The notes beneath the pieces are model-generated. The model had not been told where the DNA came from and did not search any database. It saw nothing but the letters and a program-made list of their open reading frames with translations. A DNA stretch of 64,000 bases, taken from the NCBI GenBank assembly GCA_013112715.1, contig JABFGB010000012.1, positions 1 through 64,000 on the forward strand, in the 5' to 3' direction. Position numbers and translations under genes: made by a program. Origin of the DNA: Chloroflexota bacterium. Its GTDB lineage: Bacteria; Chloroflexota; Anaerolineae; Aggregatilineales; J027. Position 1 is the first letter of the stretch; each line of letters starts with the position of its first letter. This document shows, piece after piece, positions 8,871-17,810 of the stretch.

Positions 8871-8984
8871 AATCAGTCTAACCCATATACCCCCAGTCAA
8901 ATCTTCGCGCAGAGCGTCAGTCATGGGTAAACTCCTTCCATCGTTTTTATAAGTATAGCATTTCTGTTTTTTCACGGGGGCATC

Positions 8985-10208
8985 ATGAAAAAAATCGCTA
9001 TTCTGCATTATGCCAGTCCGCCGGGGGTCGGTGGGGTCGAAGTCACGATGCTGCATCAAGCACGCGGCCTGACTAAACTAGGTTATGCCGTCCGCATCAT
9101 CAGCGGGGCAGGGAGCGAGCTTGACCCCTCAATTGACACCATCATTAACCCCCTGTTCGGCTCCAAGCACCCCGACGTGTTGGAGGTCAAAGCCGAATTG
9201 GATGTGGGGCGGGTGCGTGGGGCATATACTGAACTGGTAAGCCAGATCGAGATTCGTTTGGCGGAGGCCCTTGAGGGTTGCGACGTACTGATCGCCCATA
9301 ACATCCTCTCCCTCAACAAAAATCTGCCCCTGACAGCCGCGCTCCACAAAATTTATCGCCATCATCCATTTAAGCTGATCGCATGGTGTCACGATATCGC
9401 ATGGACAAGTGAGCAATATCGTCCCGAACTGCATGAAGGCCAACCCTATGACCTGCTGCGTCATCAATGGCATAACGTCACCTATGTCACCGTCTCCAAG
9501 CCCCAGCGGGTCGAATTGTCGAATCTGTTGGACATTCCCCCAAATCAAATCGCGGTGGTGCCGCCGGGGGTGGATTACCCCACCTTTTTTAAATGGACGC
9601 CAACTACAAAATTTTTAGAAGACGAGCTGCATTTGTTGGATGCCGACGGGCTATTGCTGCTGCCTGCCCGCCTGACACGCCGGAAAAATATTCAGTTGGG
9701 GTTGCGAATCCTAAGCGAAATCCGCGCCCAATCCAGCAAAGATTATCGGCTCATTGTGACGGGTCCCCCCGGCCCTCATAACCCCACCAACAAAATCTAC
9801 TTGGAGGATTTATTGGCCCTGCGCAGGCTGTTGGGGGTGGAAAAATCGGCCCATTTTCTCTATCAGATGGGCAACCCGCTTGTGCCCGACGATGACACGC
9901 AGGCGAATCTTTATCAATTAGTAGATGGTCTGCTATTTCCGAGTTTCCAAGAGGGCTTTGGCATACCAATTTTGGAGGCGGGCTTGGTTGGATTACCGAT
10001 TTTCTGTGCCGACATCCCACCGTTTCGTGAAACCGCTGGGGCCGATGCGCTCTATTTTGATCCGGTCAATGGGGAACCCCGTCGCATCGCCGAGCAGATC
10101 TTGCGGGCCATTGAAGCCAGTGCGACGTCTCGCCTACGCAAAAAAGTGCGCCAAAAATATCGTTGGGAAACGCTTATCCGTGAACAAATCGTGCCGCTGA
10201 TTGAGTAG
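8985..10208 (+). CDS. Glycosyltransferase family 4
   Basis: A 407-residue GT-B enzyme. The N-terminal domain starts with the donor-independent loop YASPPGVGGVEVTMLHQARGL, typical of GT4 acceptor-side glycine loops. The C-terminal domain has LLLPARLTRRKN (strand after the linker) and the donor site FPSFQEGFGIPILEAGLVGLP, with the E-x7-E signature. It would transfer a sugar from a nucleotide sugar, likely at the inner membrane face during exopolysaccharide or glycolipid synthesis. It is monocistronic, so the product cannot be deduced from neighbours. Confidence 0.85.
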   Translation: MKKIAILHYASPPGVGGVEVTMLHQARGLTKLGYAVRIISGAGSELDPSIDTIINPLFGSKHPDVLEVKAELDVGRVRGAYTELVSQIEIRLAEALEGCDVLIAHNILSLNKNLPLTAALHKIYRHHPFKLIAWCHDIAWTSEQYRPELHEGQPYDLLRHQWHNVTYVTVSKPQRVELSNLLDIPPNQIAVVPPGVDYPTFFKWTPTTKFLEDELHLLDADGLLLLPARLTRRKNIQLGLRILSEIRAQSSKDYRLIVTGPPGPHNPTNKIYLEDLLALRRLLGVEKSAHFLYQMGNPLVPDDDTQANLYQLVDGLLFPSFQEGFGIPILEAGLVGLPIFCADIPPFRETAGADALYFDPVNGEPRRIAEQILRAIEASATSRLRKKVRQKYRWETLIREQIVPLIE

Positions 10209-10242
10209 AGAGTAGGGCGCGGGTGGCTAGTCCGCAGTTTTT

Positions 10243-10623
10243 TCATGGCGACTGACCATCCTCGGCGGTTGCTCGCATGAACGCTACAACGCCCATGACA
10301 GCCGCAACCACCACCATCCCAATCCCTACAAACACACCCCATCTTTTAACCAACCGAGGGGCTTTGTCTTCGACTGCCTCGGTAACATTGCGACGGTTGC
10401 CTTCTGCGTCTTCGCAATCGAAATCTTCAAGGGTATCCCCGCCATTATCAGATATGGTGATTTTCAGTGTCTCTCCTGTGTGGCATAATTTCGCGGCCTC
10501 TGCCCCCTTTTTTTCGGGCCATTGCGCCACCTGTTGTACATGTTTAATCGTGCCTGCCCCAGCCAGATACACGCCGCCGCAGAGCAGTATCACTGCGATA
10601 AAACCTACCAGTAGCTTTTTCAT
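10243..10623 (-). CDS. Hypothetical membrane protein, paralogue of its upstream neighbour
   Basis: A 126-residue protein with an N-terminal membrane helix, an extracytoplasmic loop with two Cys (AAKLCHTGE and FDCEDAEGN) and a second helix near residues 95-117. The loop pattern C...FxCxDAxGNxxN is shared with the gene immediately upstream, so the two arose by tandem duplication. The start overlaps the stop of that gene in an ATGA arrangement, which implies translational coupling. The two Cys could form a disulphide. Function is unknown. Confidence 0.6.
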   Translation of the reverse strand: MKKLLVGFIAVILLCGGVYLAGAGTIKHVQQVAQWPEKKGAEAAKLCHTGETLKITISDNGGDTLEDFDCEDAEGNRRNVTEAVEDKAPRLVKRWGVFVGIGMVVVAAVMGVVAFMRATAEDGQSP

Positions 10624-11006
10624 GCCATGCCATCCTGATTTTTGGTAGGGCGGGGAACCGCAAAAAAAGCCAGCACCCCGGCCACTACCGTGACACCCGT
10701 CCCGACAAAGGTCGTTTTTAGATCACTTAAAGATGGGGCTTCGTCGCTCATTTCATCAATGAGGTTGTTGGTGTTGCCCTGCGCGTCATCACAGAAGTAG
10801 TTGAAGTAGGTACGTGGGCCACGAACCGTTTTTGTGACTCGAAAGGTCTCATCCGGTTTGCACTTCGACGCCGCAATTTCCTCATAGTTGTTGGTGTAAT
10901 GGTCATTCAATTCTTGATAATCCCGCATCCCGATCAAGATTAGTCCAATCCCAACCGAGATCAGCGACATTGCCACCAGCAGCAGCCCTTTTTTGGCATC
11001 CATCAT
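10620..11006 (-). CDS. Hypothetical membrane protein, paralogue of its downstream neighbour
   Basis: A 128-residue protein with the same layout as the next gene: helix, extracytoplasmic loop with ASKCKPDETF and FNYFCDDAQGNTNN, second helix. Two ATGs are in tandem; AGGGATA upstream is better spaced for the second one (11003). It is the first gene of a two-gene unit. No characterised family was recognised. Confidence 0.6.
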   Translation of the reverse strand: MMDAKKGLLLVAMSLISVGIGLILIGMRDYQELNDHYTNNYEEIAASKCKPDETFRVTKTVRGPRTYFNYFCDDAQGNTNNLIDEMSDEAPSLSDLKTTFVGTGVTVVAGVLAFFAVPRPTKNQDGMA

Positions 11007-11121
11007 TATCCCTATCCCCCATAAACATACCGATATGGCTGATTGTATGGATTATGCACTACGGGGCAAGCCGCAGGGTGGGGTAGTGTCCTAAAAGAAA
11101 ACCTATAGTGTCGTTAACCGT

Positions 11122-11703
11122 ATGTGGCAAAAAATGTGGAGCTTTGCGGTAGTATTGAAGAAGGCTAAAAATCAAAGGAGGCACATTTTCACAAACACAG
11201 AAATTATAGATCAAATCAAGGCAGTAATCGAAAAACGTGGTCACAAAGTTATTGGATGTAGCGATGAAGAAATCCAAGCACTGACGACAGCCCAGTGTGT
11301 AGACTACCTACCAGAGTTGTACCGTCAACTCCTAAAAGAAACAGGGAAAACGATTGACTGGTTTTTCTTAGGGCATAGCGCTGCTTGTTATGAATTGCAT
11401 AGCTATAGAAATGAGTTTCTGCAAGAAGAACTCTCCATCCCCGGATTGCTTGTCCCAAGTGACATCTTTGTCTTTATGTCATGTCAGGGGGTAGATTGGT
11501 GGTTTTTCCGTACCAAAACTGATGACACAGCCATCTACGGATGGAGCGAATTTGAACCGGGTTTTTGGAAGGCTGCTCCCAACCTCGCGGAATACTTGAC
11601 GAAGGCCTTGAACAAAACTTTTAGGCCCAAACCAGCAGAACAATACTTCATCTATGACCCCGCTCAAGATCAATTTTTGCCACTCGGTACCGCCTATTAT
11701 TAA
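11122..11703 (+). CDS. SMI1/KNR4 (SUKH)-like protein
   Basis: About 193 residues with no membrane segment. The central YLPELYRQLLKETG and the later IPSDIF-type turn followed by VFMSCQGVDWWFF match the SUKH pattern, in which an LPxxYxxFL helix is followed by strand pairs rich in aromatics. SUKH proteins are commonly immunity proteins of contact-dependent toxins, but no toxin is adjacent. The start is uncertain: an AAAGGAGG motif lies at 11174-11181, inside the frame and with no ATG behind it, so translation may begin at a rare codon there instead of at 11122. Lower GC than its neighbours suggests transfer. Confidence 0.55.
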   Translation: MWQKMWSFAVVLKKAKNQRRHIFTNTEIIDQIKAVIEKRGHKVIGCSDEEIQALTTAQCVDYLPELYRQLLKETGKTIDWFFLGHSAACYELHSYRNEFLQEELSIPGLLVPSDIFVFMSCQGVDWWFFRTKTDDTAIYGWSEFEPGFWKAAPNLAEYLTKALNKTFRPKPAEQYFIYDPAQDQFLPLGTAYY

Positions 11704-11785
11704 AATGATAAAACCTCATCACCCGACGCTGAGGATAGGCTCACCACCATTCCCCAGACTCATTTGATGAGGCTTTCCCTTATCC

Positions 11786-11815
11786 CTAGCTGGATGGTTT
11801 GACCGTCCAGTGTAG
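11786..11815. repeat. 30-bp palindromic element, copy 1
   Basis: An interrupted palindrome: CTA, then CTGGA, then GGT, a TTG loop, ACC, TCCAG and finally TAG, with single unpaired bases between the paired blocks. The core ATGGTTTGACCGTC recurs exactly in a second copy at 25251-25280. Seven positions differ between the two copies, and six of them form three compensatory base-pair changes. This copy lies between two convergent genes. Confidence 0.75.
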
Positions 11816-11817
11816 CC

Positions 11818-12981
11818 CTACATCCTTACTCTACCCGCCGTGCGTGCCGACAAGCCAATCACTGCCGCGCCAATTGCCACCAGCGCCCCAATTTGCACCC
11901 ATACCCCACCGAGCGATTCCCCCGTCATCATAATCGCCCGTAACGCCGTGTTCGCATGGGTGAGGGGCATCATATAGGCAATCGGCTGCAACCAACCCGG
12001 CATTTCCTCAATCGGCCATAGCACCCCGCCCAAAAACACCTGCGTCACGACCACCAGCGGGATAAATTGCAGCACCTGAAATTCATTCCGCGCAAAGGTG
12101 CTGAGGAAAATCCCCAAATTGACCGAGACCACCACCAACAGCGACTCAATCACAAACACGTTCAATAGATTGCCGTGATAGTGAATATTCAGTACAAACA
12201 CCGTATAAAGCAGGGTGATGACCCCTTGCAGCAGACCGAATATCAAAAAGCCAAGCATATACCCGATGATGATTTCGAGCGGTTGGATGGGGGTCGCCTG
12301 CAATCGTTCCAACGTCCCCGCCAGCCGTTCGCGCAAAAACGAGATACTGGTCAAGATGAACACGAACAGGAACACAAACACCCCAATCAGCGCCGACGCC
12401 GTATAATCCAGCGTATCAAATTCCGGCCCGCCGTTGAGATACGTGGTGTCTAAGTTGGTCTCAATCGCCGCCGTTGATGGATTCCCGCCGCCGCTTTCAT
12501 TGCCCGCCTGCAAGGTCGCCAAGCCTGCTAATGCCTGATCGCCAACGCGCTCAAACGCATTCCGCAGTCGTTCTGCCACCGTCGGGTTTGACCCTTCAAA
12601 CTGCACATTGAGATTCAATTGACGGGATTGGGCCACCTCTGCTGAGAGATTCGGGGGTAGCGTGATGACGGCATCTAATTCGCCATCTTCGATTTTTTGT
12701 TTGGCCTCCTCTGCGGTCATCAATTTTGTGTCGAATAGATCAAAATTCTGCAAATTCTCCGTCAGCCGATCTCCCAAATTAACTGATTGGCTGCCCAACG
12801 CCAGACCTTCATCTTGATTAACCACCGCGATGGTCAGGCCGCTCGGTTCAACGCGAATCAGCACCCCAGCGACGGTCAACAAGATTACCGGAACGACGAT
12901 AATCAAGGCCAGTGTGCGTTTATCCGCCACCAACTGCTGCGCCACGCGACGGGCTAGAATGATAATGCGGCTCAGGTTCAT
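11818..12981 (-). CDS. ABC-2 type transporter permease
   Basis: A 387-residue membrane subunit of an ABC exporter. One N-terminal membrane helix (LALIIVVPVILLTVAGVLI) is followed by a large extracytoplasmic domain (about residues 45-210) and then five C-terminal helices. This is the ABC2_membrane_3/YhgE-DrrB layout used for drugs, lipids or proteins. The start at 12981 (MNLSRII) overlaps the ATPase stop by four bases, so the two subunits are translationally coupled. It is the last gene of the TetR-ATPase-permease operon, so the substrate is probably a toxic compound sensed by the TetR protein. Confidence 0.85.
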   Translation of the reverse strand: MNLSRIIILARRVAQQLVADKRTLALIIVVPVILLTVAGVLIRVEPSGLTIAVVNQDEGLALGSQSVNLGDRLTENLQNFDLFDTKLMTAEEAKQKIEDGELDAVITLPPNLSAEVAQSRQLNLNVQFEGSNPTVAERLRNAFERVGDQALAGLATLQAGNESGGGNPSTAAIETNLDTTYLNGGPEFDTLDYTASALIGVFVFLFVFILTSISFLRERLAGTLERLQATPIQPLEIIIGYMLGFLIFGLLQGVITLLYTVFVLNIHYHGNLLNVFVIESLLVVVSVNLGIFLSTFARNEFQVLQFIPLVVVTQVFLGGVLWPIEEMPGWLQPIAYMMPLTHANTALRAIMMTGESLGGVWVQIGALVAIGAAVIGLSARTAGRVRM

Positions 12982-13712
12982 TGGGCCATCTCCTTTTGTT
13001 GGGCAAACCACAGGAACGCATCTTCCAGATTCGGTTTTCCGGCCTGCTGACGGAGGGCATCCGCCGACCCTTCCGCCAACAACTGCCCCCCGCGAATAAA
13101 GCCGAGTCGGTCACAGCGTTCGGCCTCATCCATCACATGGCTGGACACGATAATCGTGATGCCCTGTTCGGTTAATCGGCGGAAATGTGCCCAAAACTGC
13201 GCCCGTAGCTGCGGGTCAACCCCGACGGTTGGCTCATCCAAAAGGATAATTTCCGGTTGATGCGCCATCACCGATGCCAACGACACCCTTTGCCGCATCC
13301 CGCCGGAGAGGGTACGAATCGGGCTGTCGGCACGATGGGCCAATTCGACCAAATCCAATGCGGCCTGAATCTTGGTATCATCCTTGCAACCCATCAACCC
13401 GGCAAAAAACGCCACATTTTGCCAGACGGTCAAATCGTCATACAGCGCCGAGGCTTGGGTCATATATCCCAGCCGCGACAAAATGGGCTTATTCGGCATG
13501 GCCTCCCCCAAAACCACTACCTGTCCTTGATCGGGCTTAATCAACCCGACGATACTGCGAATTAGGGTGCTTTTGCCCGCGCCATTTGGCCCCAACACGC
13601 CAAATATCTCACCCCGGTGGATGGTGATACTGAGACCACGCAGGGCTTCCACACTCCCAAATTTTTTATACACCCCTTCGATTTTTACGGGTTCTTGTTC
13701 AGGATTAGTCAT
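12978..13712 (-). CDS. ABC transporter ATP-binding protein
   Basis: A 244-residue ATPase subunit with Walker A GPNGAGKST (41-49), the Q-loop TQAS (85-88), signature LSGGMRQR (135-142), Walker B IILLDEP (155-161) and the H-loop VSSHVMDEAERC. It energises the permease encoded next. The ATG at 13712 has AAGGAG seven bases upstream and overlaps the end of the tetR-type gene by eight bases; the longer frame to 13736 is less likely. It belongs to the DrrA/CcmA-like subfamily of drug and lipid exporters. Confidence 0.9.
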   Translation of the reverse strand: MTNPEQEPVKIEGVYKKFGSVEALRGLSITIHRGEIFGVLGPNGAGKSTLIRSIVGLIKPDQGQVVVLGEAMPNKPILSRLGYMTQASALYDDLTVWQNVAFFAGLMGCKDDTKIQAALDLVELAHRADSPIRTLSGGMRQRVSLASVMAHQPEIILLDEPTVGVDPQLRAQFWAHFRRLTEQGITIIVSSHVMDEAERCDRLGFIRGGQLLAEGSADALRQQAGKPNLEDAFLWFAQQKEMAQ

Positions 13713-14307
13713 CAGATGACTCCTTATGTAGACCATACAGAATGAGAGTGACCATATACTTTTTCCATTCCTCCTCGCTGAGTGTGCCGAGCAAGAAAGG
13801 CGGCATCACATTACCTGTCATCACAAAGCCGAAAATTTGCATCGCCATAAACCGCATCATCACCGGGAAAGGTAGGTCGTGACGCAACCCCTCTAATGTC
13901 GTCAGTCGTTCAAAAATGCCCGCAATGTGGGTCTGCAATTCAGTGATAAGGGCATGAATATGCACTGCCTCGAATTCCAGATAATCAATCATGGCTAACT
14001 GTACAAAACTTAAGTGGCGGCGCATATAATCGGTCATGTTACGAAAGACCACATTCACGAAATCTGCCGCCGTTTCCCCCTGCGTGGTCTCAACCAGATG
14101 AAAAATTTCTGGATACGGGCTGCGATACTCCAACAATCCCTTAAAAATGCTCTCCTTGTCGGGAAAGTGGTTATACAACCCGGCTACCGATTTGTATCCA
14201 GCGGCGCTGGCAATATCGCGCATACTGGTCGCACTGTAGCCTTTTTCCAAGATTAGCTTTTCGGCGGCCTCTAAAATAACAATCGCACTTTGGGCAAATT
14301 CCGTCAT
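13705..14307 (-). CDS. TetR-family transcriptional repressor of the ABC exporter operon
   Basis: A 200-residue regulator. The N-terminal helix-turn-helix reads AAEKLILEKGYSATSMRDIASAAGYK...LYNHFPDKESIFKGLLEY, a textbook TetR_N domain; the C-terminal 140 residues form the ligand-binding helices. The start at 14307 is chosen because AAGGAG lies upstream and the in-frame ATG at 14346 falls inside the operator palindrome. It is the first gene of the exporter operon, with a promoter at 14352-14380 and a palindrome at 14325-14348 covering the expected transcription start, so it should repress its own operon until an inducer binds. Confidence 0.9.
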   Translation of the reverse strand: MTEFAQSAIVILEAAEKLILEKGYSATSMRDIASAAGYKSVAGLYNHFPDKESIFKGLLEYRSPYPEIFHLVETTQGETAADFVNVVFRNMTDYMRRHLSFVQLAMIDYLEFEAVHIHALITELQTHIAGIFERLTTLEGLRHDLPFPVMMRFMAMQIFGFVMTGNVMPPFLLGTLSEEEWKKYMVTLILYGLHKESSDD

Positions 14308-14324
14308 CGTTATCTGGCGCTCCT

Positions 14325-14348
14325 TTATGAACGAACGTTCGTTCATAA
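14325..14348. promoter_or_regulatory. TetR-type operator, perfect 24-bp palindrome
   Basis: The centre is ATGAACGAACGTTCGTTCAT (14327-14346), extended by TT and AA on the two sides to a perfect 24-bp palindrome. It lies directly downstream of the minus-strand -10 box and upstream of the regulator start, the expected site for autorepression. The gpgS gene starts on the other strand about 85 bases away. Confidence 0.85.
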
Positions 14349-14351
14349 CGT

Positions 14352-14380
14352 AAGATAATCCTAATCCTGTGAGATGTCAA
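14352..14380 (-). promoter_or_regulatory. Sigma-70-type promoter of the TetR-ABC operon
   Basis: On the minus strand, TTGACA (14380-14375) and TATCTT (14357-14352) are separated by exactly 17 bases. The predicted transcription start falls in the operator palindrome. Confidence 0.8.
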
Positions 14381-14431
14381 GCCGGATTGGGTACAATAGT
14401 CTTACGGAAGCGAAATTAGGGAGGAACATCA

Positions 14432-16246
14432 TTGACCGACAACCACGCAACCTATCGCATGATATTGGCTCTAACGGAAATGGAGAATGCCGGGGCATGG
14501 GTGACATTCGCCCTCAATCTGCTGCCCCCCAATGGCGAACTCCATCTCATAGGCCTTGTCACCATTCCCGAAGGCACTTCACTCAGCGAGGGCGCGACGC
14601 CTGCTCAACAGTGGCGAGATACCTTTAGCCCATTTGCTGCCAGCCATCCTGAGATCCATGACGAAGTAAAGGTGCGGGTGGATTATCAGCCAATGGCACG
14701 GGTCATCGAAGATTGCACTTCTTACTCCGCCAATCTGTTGCTCGTGCAATGGCACGGGGGTACGACGACAGGCGGTTGGTCAACCGAACAACTCTTGCAA
14801 CAAACGCCCTGCGATCTAGTGCTGGTATATGGCGTATTTTGGCAAAAAACCGGCCCAGTCCTGCTGAGTTTGCGTGGCGGCCCCAACCTGACCCTCGGTT
14901 TTGAAGTCGCCCAAACACTGGCCGAATCGGATTCGATCACCCTTTTTCATGCCGCCGACAGTCCCCGCCGCGCCCCCGATCTCGATTTGTTAACCGCCAG
15001 TGCGCCCGAAATTGGTCGGGTCGTCACCGTGACAGGCAACGTTGAACAGGGCCTCATCCGTGAGGTTGCTGGACATCGCGCCATCGTCTTAGGGGCATCA
15101 TTCGCTGGCCCCAGCCCATTGATGGAACATTTAACCCAGCAGGCGGATACCACAGTGGTGGTCGTCCGCGCCAAGCAGCAAGAGCCAATATCCTTTCATG
15201 CCCCCCGTCGTGGGTTATTTGGTCGCCGTCGCCCTGCCTCACAACCGCCCGAAAAACCACCGGAAGAACTTTCCACCCGTGTAGACCGCTGGTTTGCGGA
15301 AAATACCTTTCACAGCAATGAATTTGCCGACCTCGCTACCTTGATGGCCCTCAAAGAAAAACAGGGCGTGACGATCAGCATTGGCCTGCCTGCTCTGAAT
15401 GAAGAAGAAACCGTTGGCAAGGTCATCAGCACTCTCAAAAAAGCCTTTATGGATGATCTGCCGCTGGTAGACGAAATCGTGCTGATTGACAGTCTCTCCA
15501 CTGATAACACCGTTGCGATTGCCGAGTCTTTGTGCGTGCCGGTGCATAAGCACCCCGAGATTTTGCCGGAGGTTGGCAGTTATCGTGGCAAAGGCGAGGC
15601 CCTCTGGAAAAGCCTCTATGCCCTTAAAGGCGACATCGTGGCATGGATAGACACCGACATCACCAACATCCACCCGCGCTTTATTTACGGGATTTTAGGG
15701 CCACTGCTCAAACGGCCCGATATACAATATGTCAAAGGTTTCTATCAGCGGCCTATCCGCGTGGGTGAGCAAATGCAGGCGTTTGGCGGCGGACGTGTCA
15801 CCGAATTGGTCGCCCGTCCGTGGCTGAACCTATTCTATCCCGAACTTTCCGGCATTGTGCAGCCGCTTTCGGGTGAGTACGCTGGGCGACGCAAAGCATT
15901 GGAACAAGTTCCCTTTTTCAGTGGCTATGGGGTCGAAACGGGGCTGCTGCTGGATTTGTTGACCCTCTATGGTTTGGAGGGCATCGCCCAGACCGATTTG
16001 GAGGAACGGGTGCATCACAATCAGCCATTGGTCGGTCTAAGCAAAATGTCCTTTGCGATTTTGCAGGTGTTTATCATGCGCCTCGACAAACGTTATGGTG
16101 TCCAGTTATTAGACAAAGCCAACCGCACCATGAAAATGGTGGCCTATGGGCCGGAGCGTTTTGCATTGGATGTGGCCGAAATCGGCGATATTGAGCGCCC
16201 CCCCATGAATACCCTCTCGGCCTACCGGGAGAAATTTGGAATATAG
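14432..16246 (+). CDS. gpgS: Glucosyl-3-phosphoglycerate synthase (GT81) fused to N-terminal Usp-like domains
   Basis: This 604-residue protein ends in a complete GpgS-type GT81 domain (about 285-604). It shows PALNEEET (320-327), GKGEA (386-390), the metal-binding DTDI (407-410), GGGRVTELVARP (452-463), the QPLSGEYAGRR region and GYGVETG (498-504). GpgS joins glucose from a nucleotide sugar to 3-phosphoglycerate, the first step to the compatible solute glucosylglycerate. The first 250 residues look like two universal-stress-protein-type Rossmann domains, which free-standing GpgS lacks. The start is TTG at 14432, with GGGAGG seven bases before it. A TACAAT -10 box lies at 14392-14397. No phosphatase gene is adjacent. 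Confidence 0.85.
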   Translation: MTDNHATYRMILALTEMENAGAWVTFALNLLPPNGELHLIGLVTIPEGTSLSEGATPAQQWRDTFSPFAASHPEIHDEVKVRVDYQPMARVIEDCTSYSANLLLVQWHGGTTTGGWSTEQLLQQTPCDLVLVYGVFWQKTGPVLLSLRGGPNLTLGFEVAQTLAESDSITLFHAADSPRRAPDLDLLTASAPEIGRVVTVTGNVEQGLIREVAGHRAIVLGASFAGPSPLMEHLTQQADTTVVVVRAKQQEPISFHAPRRGLFGRRRPASQPPEKPPEELSTRVDRWFAENTFHSNEFADLATLMALKEKQGVTISIGLPALNEEETVGKVISTLKKAFMDDLPLVDEIVLIDSLSTDNTVAIAESLCVPVHKHPEILPEVGSYRGKGEALWKSLYALKGDIVAWIDTDITNIHPRFIYGILGPLLKRPDIQYVKGFYQRPIRVGEQMQAFGGGRVTELVARPWLNLFYPELSGIVQPLSGEYAGRRKALEQVPFFSGYGVETGLLLDLLTLYGLEGIAQTDLEERVHHNQPLVGLSKMSFAILQVFIMRLDKRYGVQLLDKANRTMKMVAYGPERFALDVAEIGDIERPPMNTLSAYREKFGI

Positions 16247-16340
16247 GCGACTGTGAGGAACTTTAAAGTTTCTGAATTCGTCTGGCAAAAGAAACTTATT
16301 GGCACACATCACGGTAGACACTATACGAGGAGAAACACGA

Positions 16341-17717
16341 ATGCGAAACGTTATTCTGCCCATCTTAATGCTTGTCTTGCTCATCAGCCCATTCCATCCC
16401 ACCCCGACCCACGCCCAAGACAACGCAACCCTCTGGTTTTGGGCCACTACACCGGAGGGGTTGGTCGCCTATACGCTGGACGGGCAGATCAATGTGTTGA
16501 CCGATGACGCAGTGCTGCAAGACATCCCATTTCCGGGGATACGCCTCGCCGCTGATTCCGCCCTGATTTTTGATGATGAAAATCGTGTGGTCTATCGGGT
16601 GACATCAACCACCATCACAGCTTCCGCGCCGTTGGATGAGCAGTTTGATGTCTTTCGTCCCCTGCAATATCGTCACCCCTACTTATTGTTCACCGGGGTA
16701 CGTGTCTTTCCTTCTGCTGGAATTTTGAACGTCGAGACAATGGAAGTTAGCCCTTTGACTGGTTTCGTTTTTCCAAACGCACCCCACATGGTCTTTGTGG
16801 ATGACACCACGCTGCGCTATTACAGCTTTTCCGACCCTAAGGGCGCTACCGAAGCCCCGAGCACCCTATGGGAGCGCAATTTGGTAACAGGTGAGGAAAC
16901 TGCCCTGTTAGATTTCGATTATGCCAGCTACCGGGTCTTTTACAGCCAAGATGGTCAGCAGTGGTGGGTCGTGGGGATGTACAATCGAGAGACGCAAATG
17001 GCCGATGAAGTCACCACCTACGGCGATGTCAACCCCGATGTGGCAGCCATGCTGCAAACCCTCGACACCTATCTGACCGATGATTGGTTAGTGACGATAG
17101 ATACTTTTTGTGCCGCCGATTGTCCGGTGAGTATTGTGCCGTTAGCGGGTGGTGAACCGCGTACCCTTACGATGCCAATCAATAACCCCGGGCAGTTGCT
17201 CAGAATTAACACCAGTCTGGCGGATGGGACGCTGCTGCTATATGACATTCCCTCGGAGACCTTCTATCGCCTTGACCCGTCCGGCAATCTCTTGGTCTTG
17301 GGACAAGCGGATACTCGGCATATGGCCCCCTTCTTACCCCCTCCCACCACGCAGTGGGTGGTTACGGTGAACGAGCAAGAAGACGGGAGTCTCACCTACC
17401 ACCTATGGGATTTTGCTGCGGGCGAGTTGATACAGGAAGCCCCGCTAGAGAATTTTATTGGCATCACCTATACCACCAACAGCCTATTACTAGTAAATGG
17501 CCGCTATTTTAGCCTTTACACTGGGGATACGATGTACGACCTCAGCACCCATCCCGGCTATTTTTTCCAGCCCCTCGCCAATGCACAGACCTTGTATAGC
17601 GGCAGCCCAGATGAACCACAAGGCATCTATCTCTATGATGCTCCCAGCGACACCCTGACTATGCTGGTGCCGGAGGGTCAAGCGATACGTTTGGCCGAGT
17701 TATCACCAACGAATTAG
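16341..17717 (+). CDS. Secreted hypothetical protein, propeller-like
   Basis: A 458-residue protein with a clear signal peptide (MRNVILPILMLVLLISPF... ending THAQD) and the rest extracytoplasmic. It shows irregular strand repeats with YTLDGQINVLTDDA and IYLYDAPSDTLTMLV near the two ends, as expected if the last blade closes onto the first in a beta-propeller. No enzyme motif is visible. AGGAGA lies nine bases before the ATG. It sits between gpgS and the GH13 phosphorylase gene but is unlikely to share their cytoplasmic pathway. Confidence 0.6.
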   Translation: MRNVILPILMLVLLISPFHPTPTHAQDNATLWFWATTPEGLVAYTLDGQINVLTDDAVLQDIPFPGIRLAADSALIFDDENRVVYRVTSTTITASAPLDEQFDVFRPLQYRHPYLLFTGVRVFPSAGILNVETMEVSPLTGFVFPNAPHMVFVDDTTLRYYSFSDPKGATEAPSTLWERNLVTGEETALLDFDYASYRVFYSQDGQQWWVVGMYNRETQMADEVTTYGDVNPDVAAMLQTLDTYLTDDWLVTIDTFCAADCPVSIVPLAGGEPRTLTMPINNPGQLLRINTSLADGTLLLYDIPSETFYRLDPSGNLLVLGQADTRHMAPFLPPPTTQWVVTVNEQEDGSLTYHLWDFAAGELIQEAPLENFIGITYTTNSLLLVNGRYFSLYTGDTMYDLSTHPGYFFQPLANAQTLYSGSPDEPQGIYLYDAPSDTLTMLVPEGQAIRLAELSPTN

Positions 17718-17810
17718 GCCGATGCTGTCGGCAAGAACGATAAAAATGGGTAACATTCAGGAAGCCCTATCAATCTTACATATTTGTATAAAGGGGTCAT
17801 ACTGGGATTC

